Under the pieces are notes generated by a model. The model was not told the origin of the DNA. It saw nothing but the letters and a program-made list of their open reading frames with translations, and made no database searches. The translations under genes and the position numbers were made by a program. A stretch of DNA of 64,000 nt from Sphingomonas sp. (GTDB lineage: Bacteria; Pseudomonadota; Alphaproteobacteria; Sphingomonadales; Sphingomonadaceae): NCBI GenBank assembly GCA_019635535.1, contig JAHBZH010000001.1:2074995-2138994 (forward strand), given 5' to 3'. Shown here piece by piece: positions 54,836 through 63,455 of this stretch. Numbering within the stretch: position 1 is the stretch's first letter; each line of letters begins with the position of its first letter.

Positions 54836-55342
54836 ATGTGGAAGGCCTTCGCCGTCGTCCTTCTTGCTCATGTGAGCACGTCCTCAAGTCAGAGGACTCA
54901 AGACGATACGCCCTTGATCATTGAAAGTCCGTGGCACTTGAGTGACGCTGACGATGCCCGCCATGTCCTTGAGCGTGTGTGTTCGGAGGAGTCCCAGGTC
55001 CGTGACTCGTGCTCCCGCTATCGAAACGCATCCGCGACCCGCGTTGACCAGACCCGCTGTTTGATCAACTATTCAGCGGAGCCTGAAACCAAGGATTGCA
55101 CATTCACCGTTGTGGCGTCTGGACGCTCCATGTCCTGCTCGGTGCATTATGTGCGCCGTGTTGATTTGGTAGGATATTTCGACCACCGATCCGACCCGCC
55201 TCCTCTGCTTCCGAGCCCACCTCCTCCTGTAAGAGGAGACGGTTCATTGGCGATACAACCGCCACTACCGCCGCGCCTTGGGCCGACGACCTTGCGCTGT
55301 TCAACTGGAGTTGTGGATTTTGTCGAAAACCTGTCACGTTAA
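54836..55342 (+). CDS. orphan Cys-rich exported protein in AT-richer segment
   Basis: A 168-residue hypothetical protein. The N-terminus MWKAFAVVLLAHVSTSSS resembles a signal peptide; the mature part has six Cys (ERVCSEE, RDSCSRY, TRCLIN, TKDCTF, MSCSVH, LRCSTG), suggesting disulfides, and a Pro-rich segment (DPPPLLPSPPPP). Codon choice is less GC-biased than in its neighbours, which points to recent acquisition or a pseudogene-like segment. No family recognised. The coding status is only moderately sure. Confidence 0.5.
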   Translation: MWKAFAVVLLAHVSTSSSQRTQDDTPLIIESPWHLSDADDARHVLERVCSEESQVRDSCSRYRNASATRVDQTRCLINYSAEPETKDCTFTVVASGRSMSCSVHYVRRVDLVGYFDHRSDPPPLLPSPPPPVRGDGSLAIQPPLPPRLGPTTLRCSTGVVDFVENLSR

Positions 55343-55433
55343 TCTCGTCCAAAGCGAGTATCCAACCAAACGTCCGCCTCCCACCCATAACCGCCATTGA
55401 GCCGCGCCGCCCAAAGCGGCTAAGCGCCCGGCC

Positions 55434-55892
55434 ATGCCCTCCCCCGTGATCCTGGTCGATGCCGATGCCTGTCCGGTGAAGGACGAGGTGTACAAGGTGG
55501 CGTGGCGGCGCGAGGTGGCGGTGCGGATCGTCAGCAATGCGCGGATCCGGGTGCCGGAGCATCCGTTGATCGAGCGGGTCGTGGTGTCGGGAGCTTTCGA
55601 CGCGGCGGACGACTGGATCGCCGAGCAGGCGCGGACGGGCGCGGTGGTCGTCACCGCCGACATCTTGCTCGCCGACCGCTGCCTGAAGGCGGGCGCGGCG
55701 GTGATCGCGCCGAACGGCAAGCCCTTCACCACCGCATCGATCGGCGGGGCGATCGCGACCCGGGCGATCATGGCCGACCTGCGCGCCGGTGCGGACGGGA
55801 TAAGCGGGGGCCCCGCGCCCTTCGCGAAGGCCGACCGCTCGCGTTTCCTGTCGGCGCTGGACGAGGCTTTGGTCAGGCTTAAGCGGAGCTAG
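55434..55892 (+). CDS. UPF0178 family protein (YaiI/YqxD)
   Basis: A 152-residue NYN/PIN-like fold protein: ILVDADACPVKDEVYKVA (acidic site), SNARIRVP, a DAADDWIAE helix, VVTADILLADRCLKAGA, and the PNGKPFTTASIG block. These acidic residues resemble nuclease sites, but the family's activity is uncharacterised. The length is normal. It is followed by a palindromic repeat and the convergent thiolase. Confidence 0.92.
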   Translation: MPSPVILVDADACPVKDEVYKVAWRREVAVRIVSNARIRVPEHPLIERVVVSGAFDAADDWIAEQARTGAVVVTADILLADRCLKAGAAVIAPNGKPFTTASIGGAIATRAIMADLRAGADGISGGPAPFAKADRSRFLSALDEALVRLKRS

Positions 55893-55896
55893 CGTT

Positions 55897-55980
55897 CGTT
55901 CTCCGGCGAAAGCCGGAGTCCAGGCGGCGCTGTCGCGCCGTTCCTTGTTTGAGCTGGACCCCGGCCTTCGCCGGGGAACG
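55897..55980. repeat. palindromic repeat family C, copy in convergent gap
   Basis: Left arm CTCCGGCGAAAGCCGGAGTC and right arm GGACCCCGGCCTTCGCCGG, with a degenerate centre. It fills the 97-bp gap between the UPF0178 and thiolase stops, where it could end transcription in both directions. Confidence 0.85.
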
Positions 55981-55989
55981 ATGTCCGGA

Positions 55990-57150
55990 TTATAGCCGCT
56001 CGACGATGGTCACGTTGGCGATGCCGCCGCCTTCGCACATAGTCTGAAGGCCGTAGCGCAAGCCACGGTTCTTCAAGGCATGGACGAGCGTCGCCATCAG
56101 CTTGGCGCCGGACGCGCCGAGCGGGTGGCCCAGCGCGATGGCGCCGCCATTGACGTTGAGCTTCGCCGGATCCGCGCCGGTCTCGCGCAGCCAGGCCAGC
56201 GGCACGGGCGCGAACGCCTCGTTGACCTCGTACAGGTCGATATCCCCGATCGCCAAGCCGGCGCGCGCCAGCGCCCGGGCGGTGGCCGGAATCGGCTCCT
56301 CCAGCATGATGACCGGATCGCCGGCCGTGACGGTGAGATTGTGGATGCGCGCCAGCGGGGCGAGGCCGTGCGCCTTCAGGCCGGCTTCGTTGACGATCAG
56401 CACGCCGCTCGCCCCGTCGCAGACCTGGGAGGCGTTGGCGGCGCTGATCCGGCCGCCTTCGCGCAGCAACTTGACCGAGGCGATGCCCTCCAGCGTCGCG
56501 TCGTGGCGGACGCCCTCGTCTTCGACATGGATGCCGCCGTCGATCTCCAGCGGCACGATCTCGTCGGCGAAATCGCCGGCCTTGACCGCGCGCGCCGCCT
56601 TGCGGTGGCTGTCCAGCGCGAAGGCGTCCAGCTCCTCGCGCACGAAGCCGTATTTCTCGGCGATCATTTCGGCGCCGTCGAACTGGCTGAACATGGCGAC
56701 GCCGAACCGGTCCCGGATGCTCTGCGGGAACGGGCCGGTGCCGATGCCGTGCTGCATGGGCAGGGTGACGGGCAGGCCCATCGGCACGCGGGTCATCGAT
56801 TCAACGCCCGCGGCGATCACCATGTCCTGCGTGCCCGACATCACCGCCTGCGCGGCGAAATGGATCGCCTGCTGCGAGGAACCGCATTGCCGGTCGATGG
56901 TGACGGCGGGGACGCTTTGGGGAAGCTTCGAGGCGAGCACGGCGTTGCGCCCGACATGGAAGGCCTGCTCGCCCGCCTGGCCGACGCAGCCCATGACGAC
57001 ATCCTCGATCGCGGCAGGGTCGATGCCGGTGCGCGCCACCAGCGTGTCGAGCACCCGCGCGGCCATGTCGGCCGGATGCCAGTCCTTCAGCGCACCGCCC
57101 CGCTTGCCGCCGGCCGTGCGCACCGCATCGACGATATAGGCTTCGGCCAT
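55990..57150 (-). CDS. acetyl-CoA acyltransferase (thiolase)
   Basis: A 386-residue thiolase: catalytic Cys in [33 protein letters not shown] (His), and QTMCEGGGIANVTIVERL (Cys). The CGSSQQA and CEGGGIAN patterns fit the acetyl-CoA acyltransferase (FadA-like/SCP2-independent) group found widely in alphaproteobacterial beta-oxidation. It could serve fatty acid or cholesterol-type degradation; substrate length is not readable. A MerR/LiuR-type box lies directly upstream of its ATG, supporting an acyl-CoA regulon. Confidence 0.92.
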   Translation of the reverse strand: MAEAYIVDAVRTAGGKRGGALKDWHPADMAARVLDTLVARTGIDPAAIEDVVMGCVGQAGEQAFHVGRNAVLASKLPQSVPAVTIDRQCGSSQQAIHFAAQAVMSGTQDMVIAAGVESMTRVPMGLPVTLPMQHGIGTGPFPQSIRDRFGVAMFSQFDGAEMIAEKYGFVREELDAFALDSHRKAARAVKAGDFADEIVPLEIDGGIHVEDEGVRHDATLEGIASVKLLREGGRISAANASQVCDGASGVLIVNEAGLKAHGLAPLARIHNLTVTAGDPVIMLEEPIPATARALARAGLAIGDIDLYEVNEAFAPVPLAWLRETGADPAKLNVNGGAIALGHPLGASGAKLMATLVHALKNRGLRYGLQTMCEGGGIANVTIVERL

Positions 57151-57165
57151 AGCCGCGATTCTCCC

Positions 57166-57180
57166 TTACGTTTACGTCAA
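57166..57180 (-). promoter_or_regulatory. LiuR (MerR-family)-like operator before thiolase
   Basis: TTACGTTTACGTCAA, read on the other strand TTGACGTAAACGTAA, resembles the ACGT-n-AACGT pattern known for LiuR-type MerR regulators of branched-chain and fatty acid degradation. It lies 16-30 bp upstream of the thiolase start. No MerR gene is in the window. Confidence 0.5.
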
Positions 57181-57286
57181 GGGAATATAGCGGCTCATTT
57201 CGGCACTGGAAGTGTCGGCGCACGCGCGCTATGATTGTTCCAATCGACGCGGCTCGAACGACCATAATCTTCTAATAGGAAGCAAA

Positions 57287-57523
57287 ATGGCGCATAATCC
57301 TTTCACGCACCATCCCCGCGAAGTCGGCGAAAGCTATGGCCGGCATTTCGGTCATGCCGCATATTTCGGCGTGCGGATGATCGGCGGCGGCATCGCCTGC
57401 CTGATCCATGCCGTCTTCCCCTTCCTGTGCGTGCGCACCGGCAGCGAGACGATGAACAAGCTGCACGCCAAGCTGCACGGCCGCGCCGACAAGGCGAACT
57501 GGGAACGGCATCCGATCATCTAA
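57287..57523 (+). CDS. small DUF6356-like protein
   Basis: A 78-residue protein: NPFTHHPREVGESYGRHFGHAAYFGVRMIGGGIACLIHAVFPFLC with one hydrophobic helix, then a basic amphipathic end. The HP-x-EVGE-x-Y-x-x-H and AC-x-HA-x-FPFL pattern is that of a small alphaproteobacterial family (DUF6356, sometimes miscalled capsule protein). Function unknown. ATG 57287 follows TAGGAAG. The gene is divergent from the thiolase. Confidence 0.8.
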   Translation: MAHNPFTHHPREVGESYGRHFGHAAYFGVRMIGGGIACLIHAVFPFLCVRTGSETMNKLHAKLHGRADKANWERHPII

Positions 57524-57551
57524 ATCCGGATGACCTTCATGGGACGGGTTC

Positions 57552-57617
57552 GTTCCCCCGCGAAGGCGGGGGTCCAGTTGCGGACTCCGGACTGGACCCC
57601 CGCCTTCGCGGGGGAAC
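57552..57617. repeat. palindromic repeat family C, copy in convergent gap
   Basis: Perfect 26-bp arms (GTTCCCCCGCGAAGGCGGGG then GTCCAG, and the exact complement) around a 14-bp centre, between the convergent 57287 and 57629 genes. Likely also a bidirectional terminator by position. Confidence 0.9.
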
Positions 57618-57628
57618 ACCAAAATCGA

Positions 57629-59233
57629 CTAAAGCCCCAGTCGCCGCCGGTCCTTCAGGATCGCCGCCGCCGCGTTGTGCCCCGGCGCGCCGGTGACGCC
57701 GCCGCCGGGATGGGCGCCGGAGCCGCACAGATAGAGGCCGGAAAGCGGCATCCGGTAATCGGCATGGCCCAGCATCGGGCGCATCGAGAAGAGCTGGTCC
57801 AGCCCCATCTTGCCGTGGAAGATGTCGCCGCCGATCAGGCCGAAGCGGCGCTCCAGATCGAGCGGCGAGAGCGCGAGGCGGCCGACCACGGATGCGGCGA
57901 AGCCGGGGGCGTAGCGGTCCACATAAGCGATGATGTGGTCCGCGACCTCGTCGCGCCGCGCGTCCCAGCCGCCGTCGATCGCATAGGGAAAATGCTGGCA
58001 GAACAGGCTGGCGACATGGGCGCCCGGTGGCGCGAGGCTGTCGTCGAGCGTCGAGGGGATCAGCATCTCGACGATCGGCTCCTTAGAATAACCCTCCGTC
58101 CGCGCGGTCAGATACGCCCGGTCCATATGATCGAGCGACGGGGCCATGATGATCCCGGCGGTGAGATGATCGCCCGGCGCCGGCTTCGAGGTGAAACGCG
58201 GCAGTTCGGAGAGCGCGACATTCATCCGGAAGGTCGCGGATTCGCTGGCCCAGCCGGCCATGCGGCGTTCGGTCTCGGGCGCCACCGCGCCGGCGGGGAG
58301 CAGGCGATCGAACAGCAGCTTCGGATTCACGCCCGCCGCGACCGCTTTGGCGCGATACGCCTTGCCGCCCGCGACGGCGCCCGCCGCCCTGCCGCGCTCG
58401 ACAATGACCTCCTCGACCGGCGCATCCAGAACGATCTCGACCCCCGCTTGCCCGCAGGCCCTGGCCATCGCCTGCGTGATCGCGCCCATGCCGCCGATCG
58501 CGTGGCCCCAGGCGCCCGCCACCCCCGCCGCCTCGCCGAAGACATGGTGGAGCAGCACATAGGCGCTGCCCGGCGCATGGGGGCTGGCATAATGGCCGAC
58601 CACCGCGTCGAAGCCGAACAGAGCCTGGACGAGATCGTGGCTGAAATAGCGGCCGAGAATGTCGGCGGCGGACTTGGTGAAGAAATCCATGATGTGGCGC
58701 TGGTCGCCGAGCGGCAGCCGCCCCACCCCGCCGCCGAGCCTGAGGAGCGCCAGCAGGTCGCCGATCCCGCCCCCGGCATTGGGCGGCGCGCGCAGCAGCC
58801 ATTGCCGCACCACGCCGACCACCGCGTCCAGCGCGGCAGCATAGGAATCGTAATTGTCGGCATCGGCGGGCGACAGGCGCGCGATCTCGCGTTTCGTCAG
58901 CCCCTCGCGTCCGGCGAGGAGATGATCGGGGCCGAACGTTGGCAGGAAATTGTCTTGTCGGCGCAGCACGACCTTGAGGCCATGTTGGTAGAGCCGCATG
59001 TCGCGGATCACCGTGGGGTTGAGCAGCCCGACCGTGTAGCTCGCCGTCGAGTTGCGGAAGCCGGGATGGAATTCCTCGGTCACCGCCGCCCCGCCCACCA
59101 CCGCGCGCGCCTCCAGGACGGTGACCTTGAAGCCCCGCGACGCGAGATAGAAGGCGCAGACGAGGCCGTTATGTCCGGCGCCGATAATGAGAATGTCGCT
59201 GGTTCGATCCGTCACGAATTGTCTTCGCATCAT
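57629..59233 (-). CDS. phytoene dehydrogenase-like FAD oxidoreductase (PYROXD2 type)
   Basis: A 534-residue flavoprotein of the carotenoid isomerooxygenase/phytoene desaturase fold. FAD-binding: DILIIGAGHNGLVCAFYLASRGF and a VLEARAVVGGAAV block at the start; the C-terminus has LYLCGSGAHPGGGVTGAPGHNAA. This pattern matches NAD(P)/FAD proteins like human PYROXD2 rather than CrtI of carotenoid clusters; no carotenoid genes are near. Substrate unknown. The start MMRRQF includes the Rossmann strand within 15 residues. Confidence 0.88.
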   Translation of the reverse strand: MMRRQFVTDRTSDILIIGAGHNGLVCAFYLASRGFKVTVLEARAVVGGAAVTEEFHPGFRNSTASYTVGLLNPTVIRDMRLYQHGLKVVLRRQDNFLPTFGPDHLLAGREGLTKREIARLSPADADNYDSYAAALDAVVGVVRQWLLRAPPNAGGGIGDLLALLRLGGGVGRLPLGDQRHIMDFFTKSAADILGRYFSHDLVQALFGFDAVVGHYASPHAPGSAYVLLHHVFGEAAGVAGAWGHAIGGMGAITQAMARACGQAGVEIVLDAPVEEVIVERGRAAGAVAGGKAYRAKAVAAGVNPKLLFDRLLPAGAVAPETERRMAGWASESATFRMNVALSELPRFTSKPAPGDHLTAGIIMAPSLDHMDRAYLTARTEGYSKEPIVEMLIPSTLDDSLAPPGAHVASLFCQHFPYAIDGGWDARRDEVADHIIAYVDRYAPGFAASVVGRLALSPLDLERRFGLIGGDIFHGKMGLDQLFSMRPMLGHADYRMPLSGLYLCGSGAHPGGGVTGAPGHNAAAAILKDRRRLGL

Positions 59234-59315
59234 CCGTCATTCTGCCGCCGCGCATCGGACGGCCGCCGGCTCGCCATAGTCGATTTCCCGCCGGCCGCCA
59301 GCCGAAACGCGCCGC

Positions 59316-60572
59316 TCACCGCCTGCGCGCGCGCAGCGGGCCGGGCACTTCGCAACGGTCGATCTCGATATCGGCGAGCGGGGCGCCGTTGCCGACGGAG
59401 TAGGAATAGGTGAAGCGGCCGCCCAGGGTCACGATTTCGGCCATTCCGGGATTCCCGCACACTTCGCTGCTCAGCTGCGCGGTCATTTCCCGCCGGAACG
59501 AGCCCCGATCGATCGCGCTGGCGGGAAGATCGAGCCGGTAGCCATAGACGAGGGTGCCGCCGGCGGCGGAAATGGCGTGAAAGGTCGTGATGTCGTCGAG
59601 CCGCCTCGGCAGCGTCGGCCGCACTTCCGCAACCGCCTGTTCGAGGATCTCCTCGACCTGGTGGCGGGCGTCGGTCAGCACATTCGCCCCGACCAGCTCC
59701 GCAACGGTGGGCACCCACATGTCGTCGGCCGAGGTCGCGGCGATCCGGCGCACGAAATCCCGGGGCAGCCCCGCGGACAGATAATATCTCGTCATCTCGT
59801 CGTTCGACGCATTGTCCTCCGCGGGCGTGGTGCCGGGAAAGGCCACGCGATGGAAACCGACGGCCGAATTGCGCCCGGCGGTCCGCTCGACCCCGGCCAG
59901 CAACAGCATCGTGCAGGCGGATGCACATTCCCCATCGACATGCGTGGCCAGTCCCCGCGCCCGGATCAGCTCGGCCATCCGCTCCGCCTCGAATACGCGG
60001 CCTCCCGGCGAGGACAGGACGACCCGCTCCAGGCCCGGCGCATCCGCCGCCATCTGGCGGAACGCGCCCGCGATACCCTGCGTGATGTTGCCGTGGACGA
60101 CCAGATCGCGCCCGTCCCGTGCCAGCGCCAGGCGCGCCGGTTCGCCGATCGGATCGCTGCCCGCCGCGAGCTGGGCGAATTCGCTGAACTGCAGCCACAG
60201 ATCGCGCAGCTGCGCCCCCGATCCCAGCACGCCGAGGACGACCATGGTCCGCGCCGCCGTGGCCCAGAATTGCGCCCCGCCGCGCGCCACATGCCGGCCT
60301 GCGGAGCGCCAGATGCCCACGACGGCCCAGACGCGCATGACGACGAACAGGAGGATCAGGACCGCCGAGACGATCGCGATCGCCCGCAACGACGAGGAGT
60401 TTGAAATGGCGAGCAATATCACATTGCCGACCATTGCCGTCACGATGAACAGGATGCTTCCGTTCACCCAGTAGGAAATCGGCAAGGACAAATGCCCGCG
60501 CCAGTGCCGGACGACATAATTGCTTTCGGAATATTCTTCGGCTTCGTCGGCATAAGGCGACACGAATGACAT
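59316..60572 (-). CDS. membrane protein with C-terminal ClpP/SppA-like serine peptidase domain
   Basis: A 418-residue protein. Three membrane helices fill the first ~120 residues (YWVNGSILFIVTAMVGNVIL, IVSAVLILLFVVMRVWAV, TMVVLGVLGSG). After about 145 comes a periplasmic crotonase/ClpP-fold domain: VVLSSPGGRVFEAERMAELIR and the nucleophile region GECASACTMLLLAG, with GFHRVAFPG downstream, as in COG3904-type periplasmic proteases. The last ~110 residues are beta-rich with two Cys (VCGN, RCEV). Probable function: membrane-linked proteolysis; substrate unknown. Confidence 0.82.
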   Translation of the reverse strand: MSFVSPYADEAEEYSESNYVVRHWRGHLSLPISYWVNGSILFIVTAMVGNVILLAISNSSSLRAIAIVSAVLILLFVVMRVWAVVGIWRSAGRHVARGGAQFWATAARTMVVLGVLGSGAQLRDLWLQFSEFAQLAAGSDPIGEPARLALARDGRDLVVHGNITQGIAGAFRQMAADAPGLERVVLSSPGGRVFEAERMAELIRARGLATHVDGECASACTMLLLAGVERTAGRNSAVGFHRVAFPGTTPAEDNASNDEMTRYYLSAGLPRDFVRRIAATSADDMWVPTVAELVGANVLTDARHQVEEILEQAVAEVRPTLPRRLDDITTFHAISAAGGTLVYGYRLDLPASAIDRGSFRREMTAQLSSEVCGNPGMAEIVTLGGRFTYSYSVGNGAPLADIEIDRCEVPGPLRARRR

Positions 60573-60641
60573 GAAATGCCCCTCCCCCTGTGCGAACGCC
60601 CGACCAGAATGACAGGGTCGCGCCGTCCGGTTGTCACGGCC

Positions 60642-61457
60642 TCATTGCATTTCCCACCGGACAGGTATCACCATCTGGGTTGCGACCGGTTCGCCATCGG
60701 CGCCGATCGCCGGTCGGAAACGCCCGCGCGAAAGCATCAACCGACATGTCCCTTCATCGAGCGAAGCATGGCCGCTCGATTCGGCCACGGCGCACGCACT
60801 GACCCGGCCATCAACATCGACAGTATAGCGTATGACGAGCGCTCCACTCACTCCCCGATGAAATGCCGCCGACGGGTAATCGCCGGGGGTGAAGATCGTC
60901 ACCAGCTCCGCTATCGGCTCGGGACGCGTCCGCAGACTGTTCCACAGGGCGACATCCACGCCCCATTGGCTCAGCAGATTATCGTTGCACATACGCAGCG
61001 CCTGCACGGCGCCCTCCGCGTTGGGGAGCGGCAACGATATGAGCGTTTGCCCACCCGCCTCGATCGACAGCGCGGCCGATCGCGCGAGACGATCGAGAAA
61101 GACCAAATCCAGCTCGTCGATCTGCATGAAGCGGTGCCCTGTCGCCGGCACGCGCGCATCGCGAGCCGCGTGCCCGAAACGCGCCTCGTCCGGCCGCAGC
61201 GCGATCTCGACATGATCGGGCAGGCGCCTGCGCACAGACCATGCCGGATTGACGAGTGTCATTTGGATCAGGTGGTTCGCCGGACTGAGTTGCAGACTCA
61301 AAATGACCGGATCGGCACCGCCGGTCGTCCGGGACAGACGGCACTGCCGATCGCCATAATCGATCTCCCAGCGCGCTTCGGGAACGGGATCGCCTTGCGC
61401 CGCCAGGGATGCCGAGGCCAGTGCCGCCCCCGCCAGCATGGTCCATGAAATTCGCAA
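60642..61457 (-). CDS. exported protein with C-terminal TonB domain
   Basis: A 271-residue exported protein: signal peptide (to about SLAAQ), a beta-rich middle (to about 185), then a TonB C-terminal domain (GALVIRYTVDVDGRVSACAVAESSG, then LMLSRGRFRPAIGADGEPV). Canonical TonB has an N-terminal membrane helix and Pro-rich linker; these are absent, so it is a periplasmic TonB-C-domain protein of the kind common in sphingomonads, not an energy transducer. Function unknown. It is in the same orientation as the preceding membrane protease gene. Confidence 0.82.
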   Translation of the reverse strand: MRISWTMLAGAALASASLAAQGDPVPEARWEIDYGDRQCRLSRTTGGADPVILSLQLSPANHLIQMTLVNPAWSVRRRLPDHVEIALRPDEARFGHAARDARVPATGHRFMQIDELDLVFLDRLARSAALSIEAGGQTLISLPLPNAEGAVQALRMCNDNLLSQWGVDVALWNSLRTRPEPIAELVTIFTPGDYPSAAFHRGVSGALVIRYTVDVDGRVSACAVAESSGHASLDEGTCRLMLSRGRFRPAIGADGEPVATQMVIPVRWEMQ

Positions 61458-61523
61458 GGGCCCCCTCCTTTTTCGGCCGATCCTAGTCAGCCTTCTCTCC
61501 CGACACCAGCGCGTGGCCCATGC

Positions 61524-61994
61524 TCATGCCGGCAGCGGCACCGCCAGGGTCGCCTTGACGCGTTTCTTGACGAAGATGCTTTCGAAGCGGCGAACGGCGG
61601 GATGTTCGGCGAGGGTGGCGTCGGCGAAGGCGTTGTAGTCGTCCATGTCGCGGGCGACGACGAGCAGCAGGATGTCGAACGCGCCCGCAATGTCGAGGCA
61701 GAGCTGGACATGCGGGCTGGCGACCAGGCGGCGGCGCAGCCGGTCCCCTTCCTGCGGCGCGTGCCGCTCGAGCTGGATGTGGACGACCGCCGACAAAGGA
61801 TGGCCGGCGGCGGTCTCCGACACCAGGGCCACGTCCGCCGCCACCGCACCGGTCGCGCGCAGCCGCCGCAGCCGCCGCGCCACCGCCGAGGGTGAGCGGC
61901 CGACCTGCTCCGCCAGCCGGTCGGCGGTCTGCAGATTGTCCTGCTGGAGGCAGGCGAGCAGCTTCAGGTCCAGCGCATCGAGCCGTGCGGGCAT
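61524..61994 (-). CDS. Lrp/AsnC-family transcriptional regulator (second)
   Basis: A 156-residue regulator: HTH (LDALDLKLLACLQQDNLQTADRLAEQVGRSPSAVARRL as separate helices) and RAM domain (VQLCLDIAGAFDILLLVVARDMDDYNAFADATL). I choose ATG 61994; ATG 62006 adds four residues. It is divergent from the S41 peptidase gene, with a perfect 17-bp palindrome 23-39 bp upstream of its start. The nearest plausible targets are itself and that peptidase. The effector is unknown, perhaps an amino acid from peptide breakdown. Confidence 0.88.
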   Translation of the reverse strand: MPARLDALDLKLLACLQQDNLQTADRLAEQVGRSPSAVARRLRRLRATGAVAADVALVSETAAGHPLSAVVHIQLERHAPQEGDRLRRRLVASPHVQLCLDIAGAFDILLLVVARDMDDYNAFADATLAEHPAVRRFESIFVKKRVKATLAVPLPA

Positions 61995-62016
61995 CCGGCG
62001 TCCCATCCCCTTCCAT

Positions 62017-62033
62017 TTGCCAGAATCTGGCAA
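62017..62033. promoter_or_regulatory. Lrp-type operator between lrp-like gene and S41 peptidase
   Basis: TTGCCAGA-A-TCTGGCAA, a perfect 17-nt palindrome in the 129-bp divergent gap, close to the regulator start and about 90 bp from the peptidase start. Very likely the autoregulatory site of the 61524-61994 regulator. Confidence 0.72.
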
Positions 62034-62123
62034 GCCCGTGCCGGTCTTTGCCCGAAATCGCAGCCGATCCCAAGGGATAAGGCGTCCGGGGACATGGCCG
62101 CGCGCCATATCGGAGGAGAGATT

Positions 62124-63452
62124 ATGCGCCGGGTGCTTTCGATCATGCTGACGGGTCTTGCGGCGAGTATCGCGCCGCCGGCGATCATGGCCGCGCAGGG
62201 CCAGCCACCCGCCGCACCCGCCGCGCAGGCCGATCCGCGCGCCGTCGTCGCCCAGGTGCGCCGGATCCTCGCCGAACGCTATGTCCTGCCCGAGCGACGC
62301 CCGGCGCTCGACGCGATCCTCGCGCGCGGCCTGGCAGCGGGGCGCTACGACGTGTCCGATCCGGCCACGCTCGCCGATCGCATCTCCTCCGACCTGGCCG
62401 AAGCTGGCAACGACAAGCATCTGGGATTCAGCTACAATCCGCAGCAGGCGGCGATGCTGAGCCGCCAGCCGGAGGGCGGCCCGCCCAACCCCGAAATCTT
62501 CCGCAGCATGGCCCGCGCGAACAATCACGGCGTGAGCGAGCTGCGCGTCTTGCCGGGCAATATCCGGTACATGAACTATACCAGCTTCATGTGGACGGGG
62601 CCGGACAGCGCGGCCGCGCTGGAGCGGGCGATGCGCTTCCTGGCCGACGGCGACGCCGTGATCATCGACCTGCGCTACAATGGCGGCGGCAGCCCGGCGG
62701 CGGTCCAGTATATCGTCAGCCATTTCCTGCCGCCGGACCGCCCGCTGGTCGAATTCCACATGGGCGGCCAGCCCGAGCCGGACCGGCTTTCGACGCTCGC
62801 CGAGCTCCCCGCCGGCCGGATGATCGGCAAGCCGCTCTACGTGCTGACCAGCCGCGGTTCGGCCTCGGCGGCGGAGGAATTCACCGGCCATGTCGCCGGC
62901 TTCCGCCTCGGCGAGACGGTCGGCGCGACCACCGCCGGCGCCGCCTTCCGCAACGAGCTGGTCCCGGTTGCCGGCGGCTATGTGCTCAGCGTCTCGGTCG
63001 GCCGCCCGGTGCTGGCCGCGACCGGCGGCGACTGGGAAGCGACCGGCATCGCGCCGACCGTCCCCGCCGACGTCGAGCGCGCGCTCGACGTGGCGCAGCT
63101 CCACGCGCTGCGGCGGCTGGCGGCGGAGGGACCGGAGCCGCAGCGCGCCCAGCGCGGCGCGCTGGCCGAGGCGGTCGCGGCCCGGCTGGAGCCGCGCGCG
63201 CCCGCCCGCCGGCTCGATGCCTATGCCGGCAGGTTCGGCATCCGCCGCGTCACGGCCGAGGACGGGCGCCTTTTCTATCAGGTCGAGGACCGCCCCCGCA
63301 TCGCGCTGATCCCGCTCGGCGGCGACCGCTTCGCGCTGGAATCGAGCCCTGGGACACGGCTCGATTTCGAAGCATCGGACGGGATTGCCCGCGCCATCTC
63401 CCTTGGCCCCGCCGGCGGCCCACCGCAGGGACGTTACGAGCGCACGCCCTGA
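62124..63452 (+). CDS. exported S41 family peptidase
   Basis: A 442-residue exported peptidase of the C-terminal-processing/tricorn-like S41 group. Signal peptide (to about IMAAQ); helical N-terminal part (RAVVAQVRRILAERYVLPE); catalytic core with VIIDLRYNGGGSPAAVQ and the nucleophile Ser in LTSRGSASAAEEF; a C-terminal beta domain (about 385-442) follows. No PDZ domain is evident, as in IRBP-type S41 peptidases. GGAGGAGA lies before ATG 62124. It may supply amino acids sensed by the divergent Lrp regulator (inference). Confidence 0.9.
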   Translation: MRRVLSIMLTGLAASIAPPAIMAAQGQPPAAPAAQADPRAVVAQVRRILAERYVLPERRPALDAILARGLAAGRYDVSDPATLADRISSDLAEAGNDKHLGFSYNPQQAAMLSRQPEGGPPNPEIFRSMARANNHGVSELRVLPGNIRYMNYTSFMWTGPDSAAALERAMRFLADGDAVIIDLRYNGGGSPAAVQYIVSHFLPPDRPLVEFHMGGQPEPDRLSTLAELPAGRMIGKPLYVLTSRGSASAAEEFTGHVAGFRLGETVGATTAGAAFRNELVPVAGGYVLSVSVGRPVLAATGGDWEATGIAPTVPADVERALDVAQLHALRRLAAEGPEPQRAQRGALAEAVAARLEPRAPARRLDAYAGRFGIRRVTAEDGRLFYQVEDRPRIALIPLGGDRFALESSPGTRLDFEASDGIARAISLGPAGGPPQGRYERTP

Positions 63453-63455
63453 ACG

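Noticed and set aside
57530..59413. A 627-codon open frame on the plus strand
   Set aside because: It is antisense to the FAD oxidoreductase with a clear Rossmann motif; the shadow has no recognisable domain.
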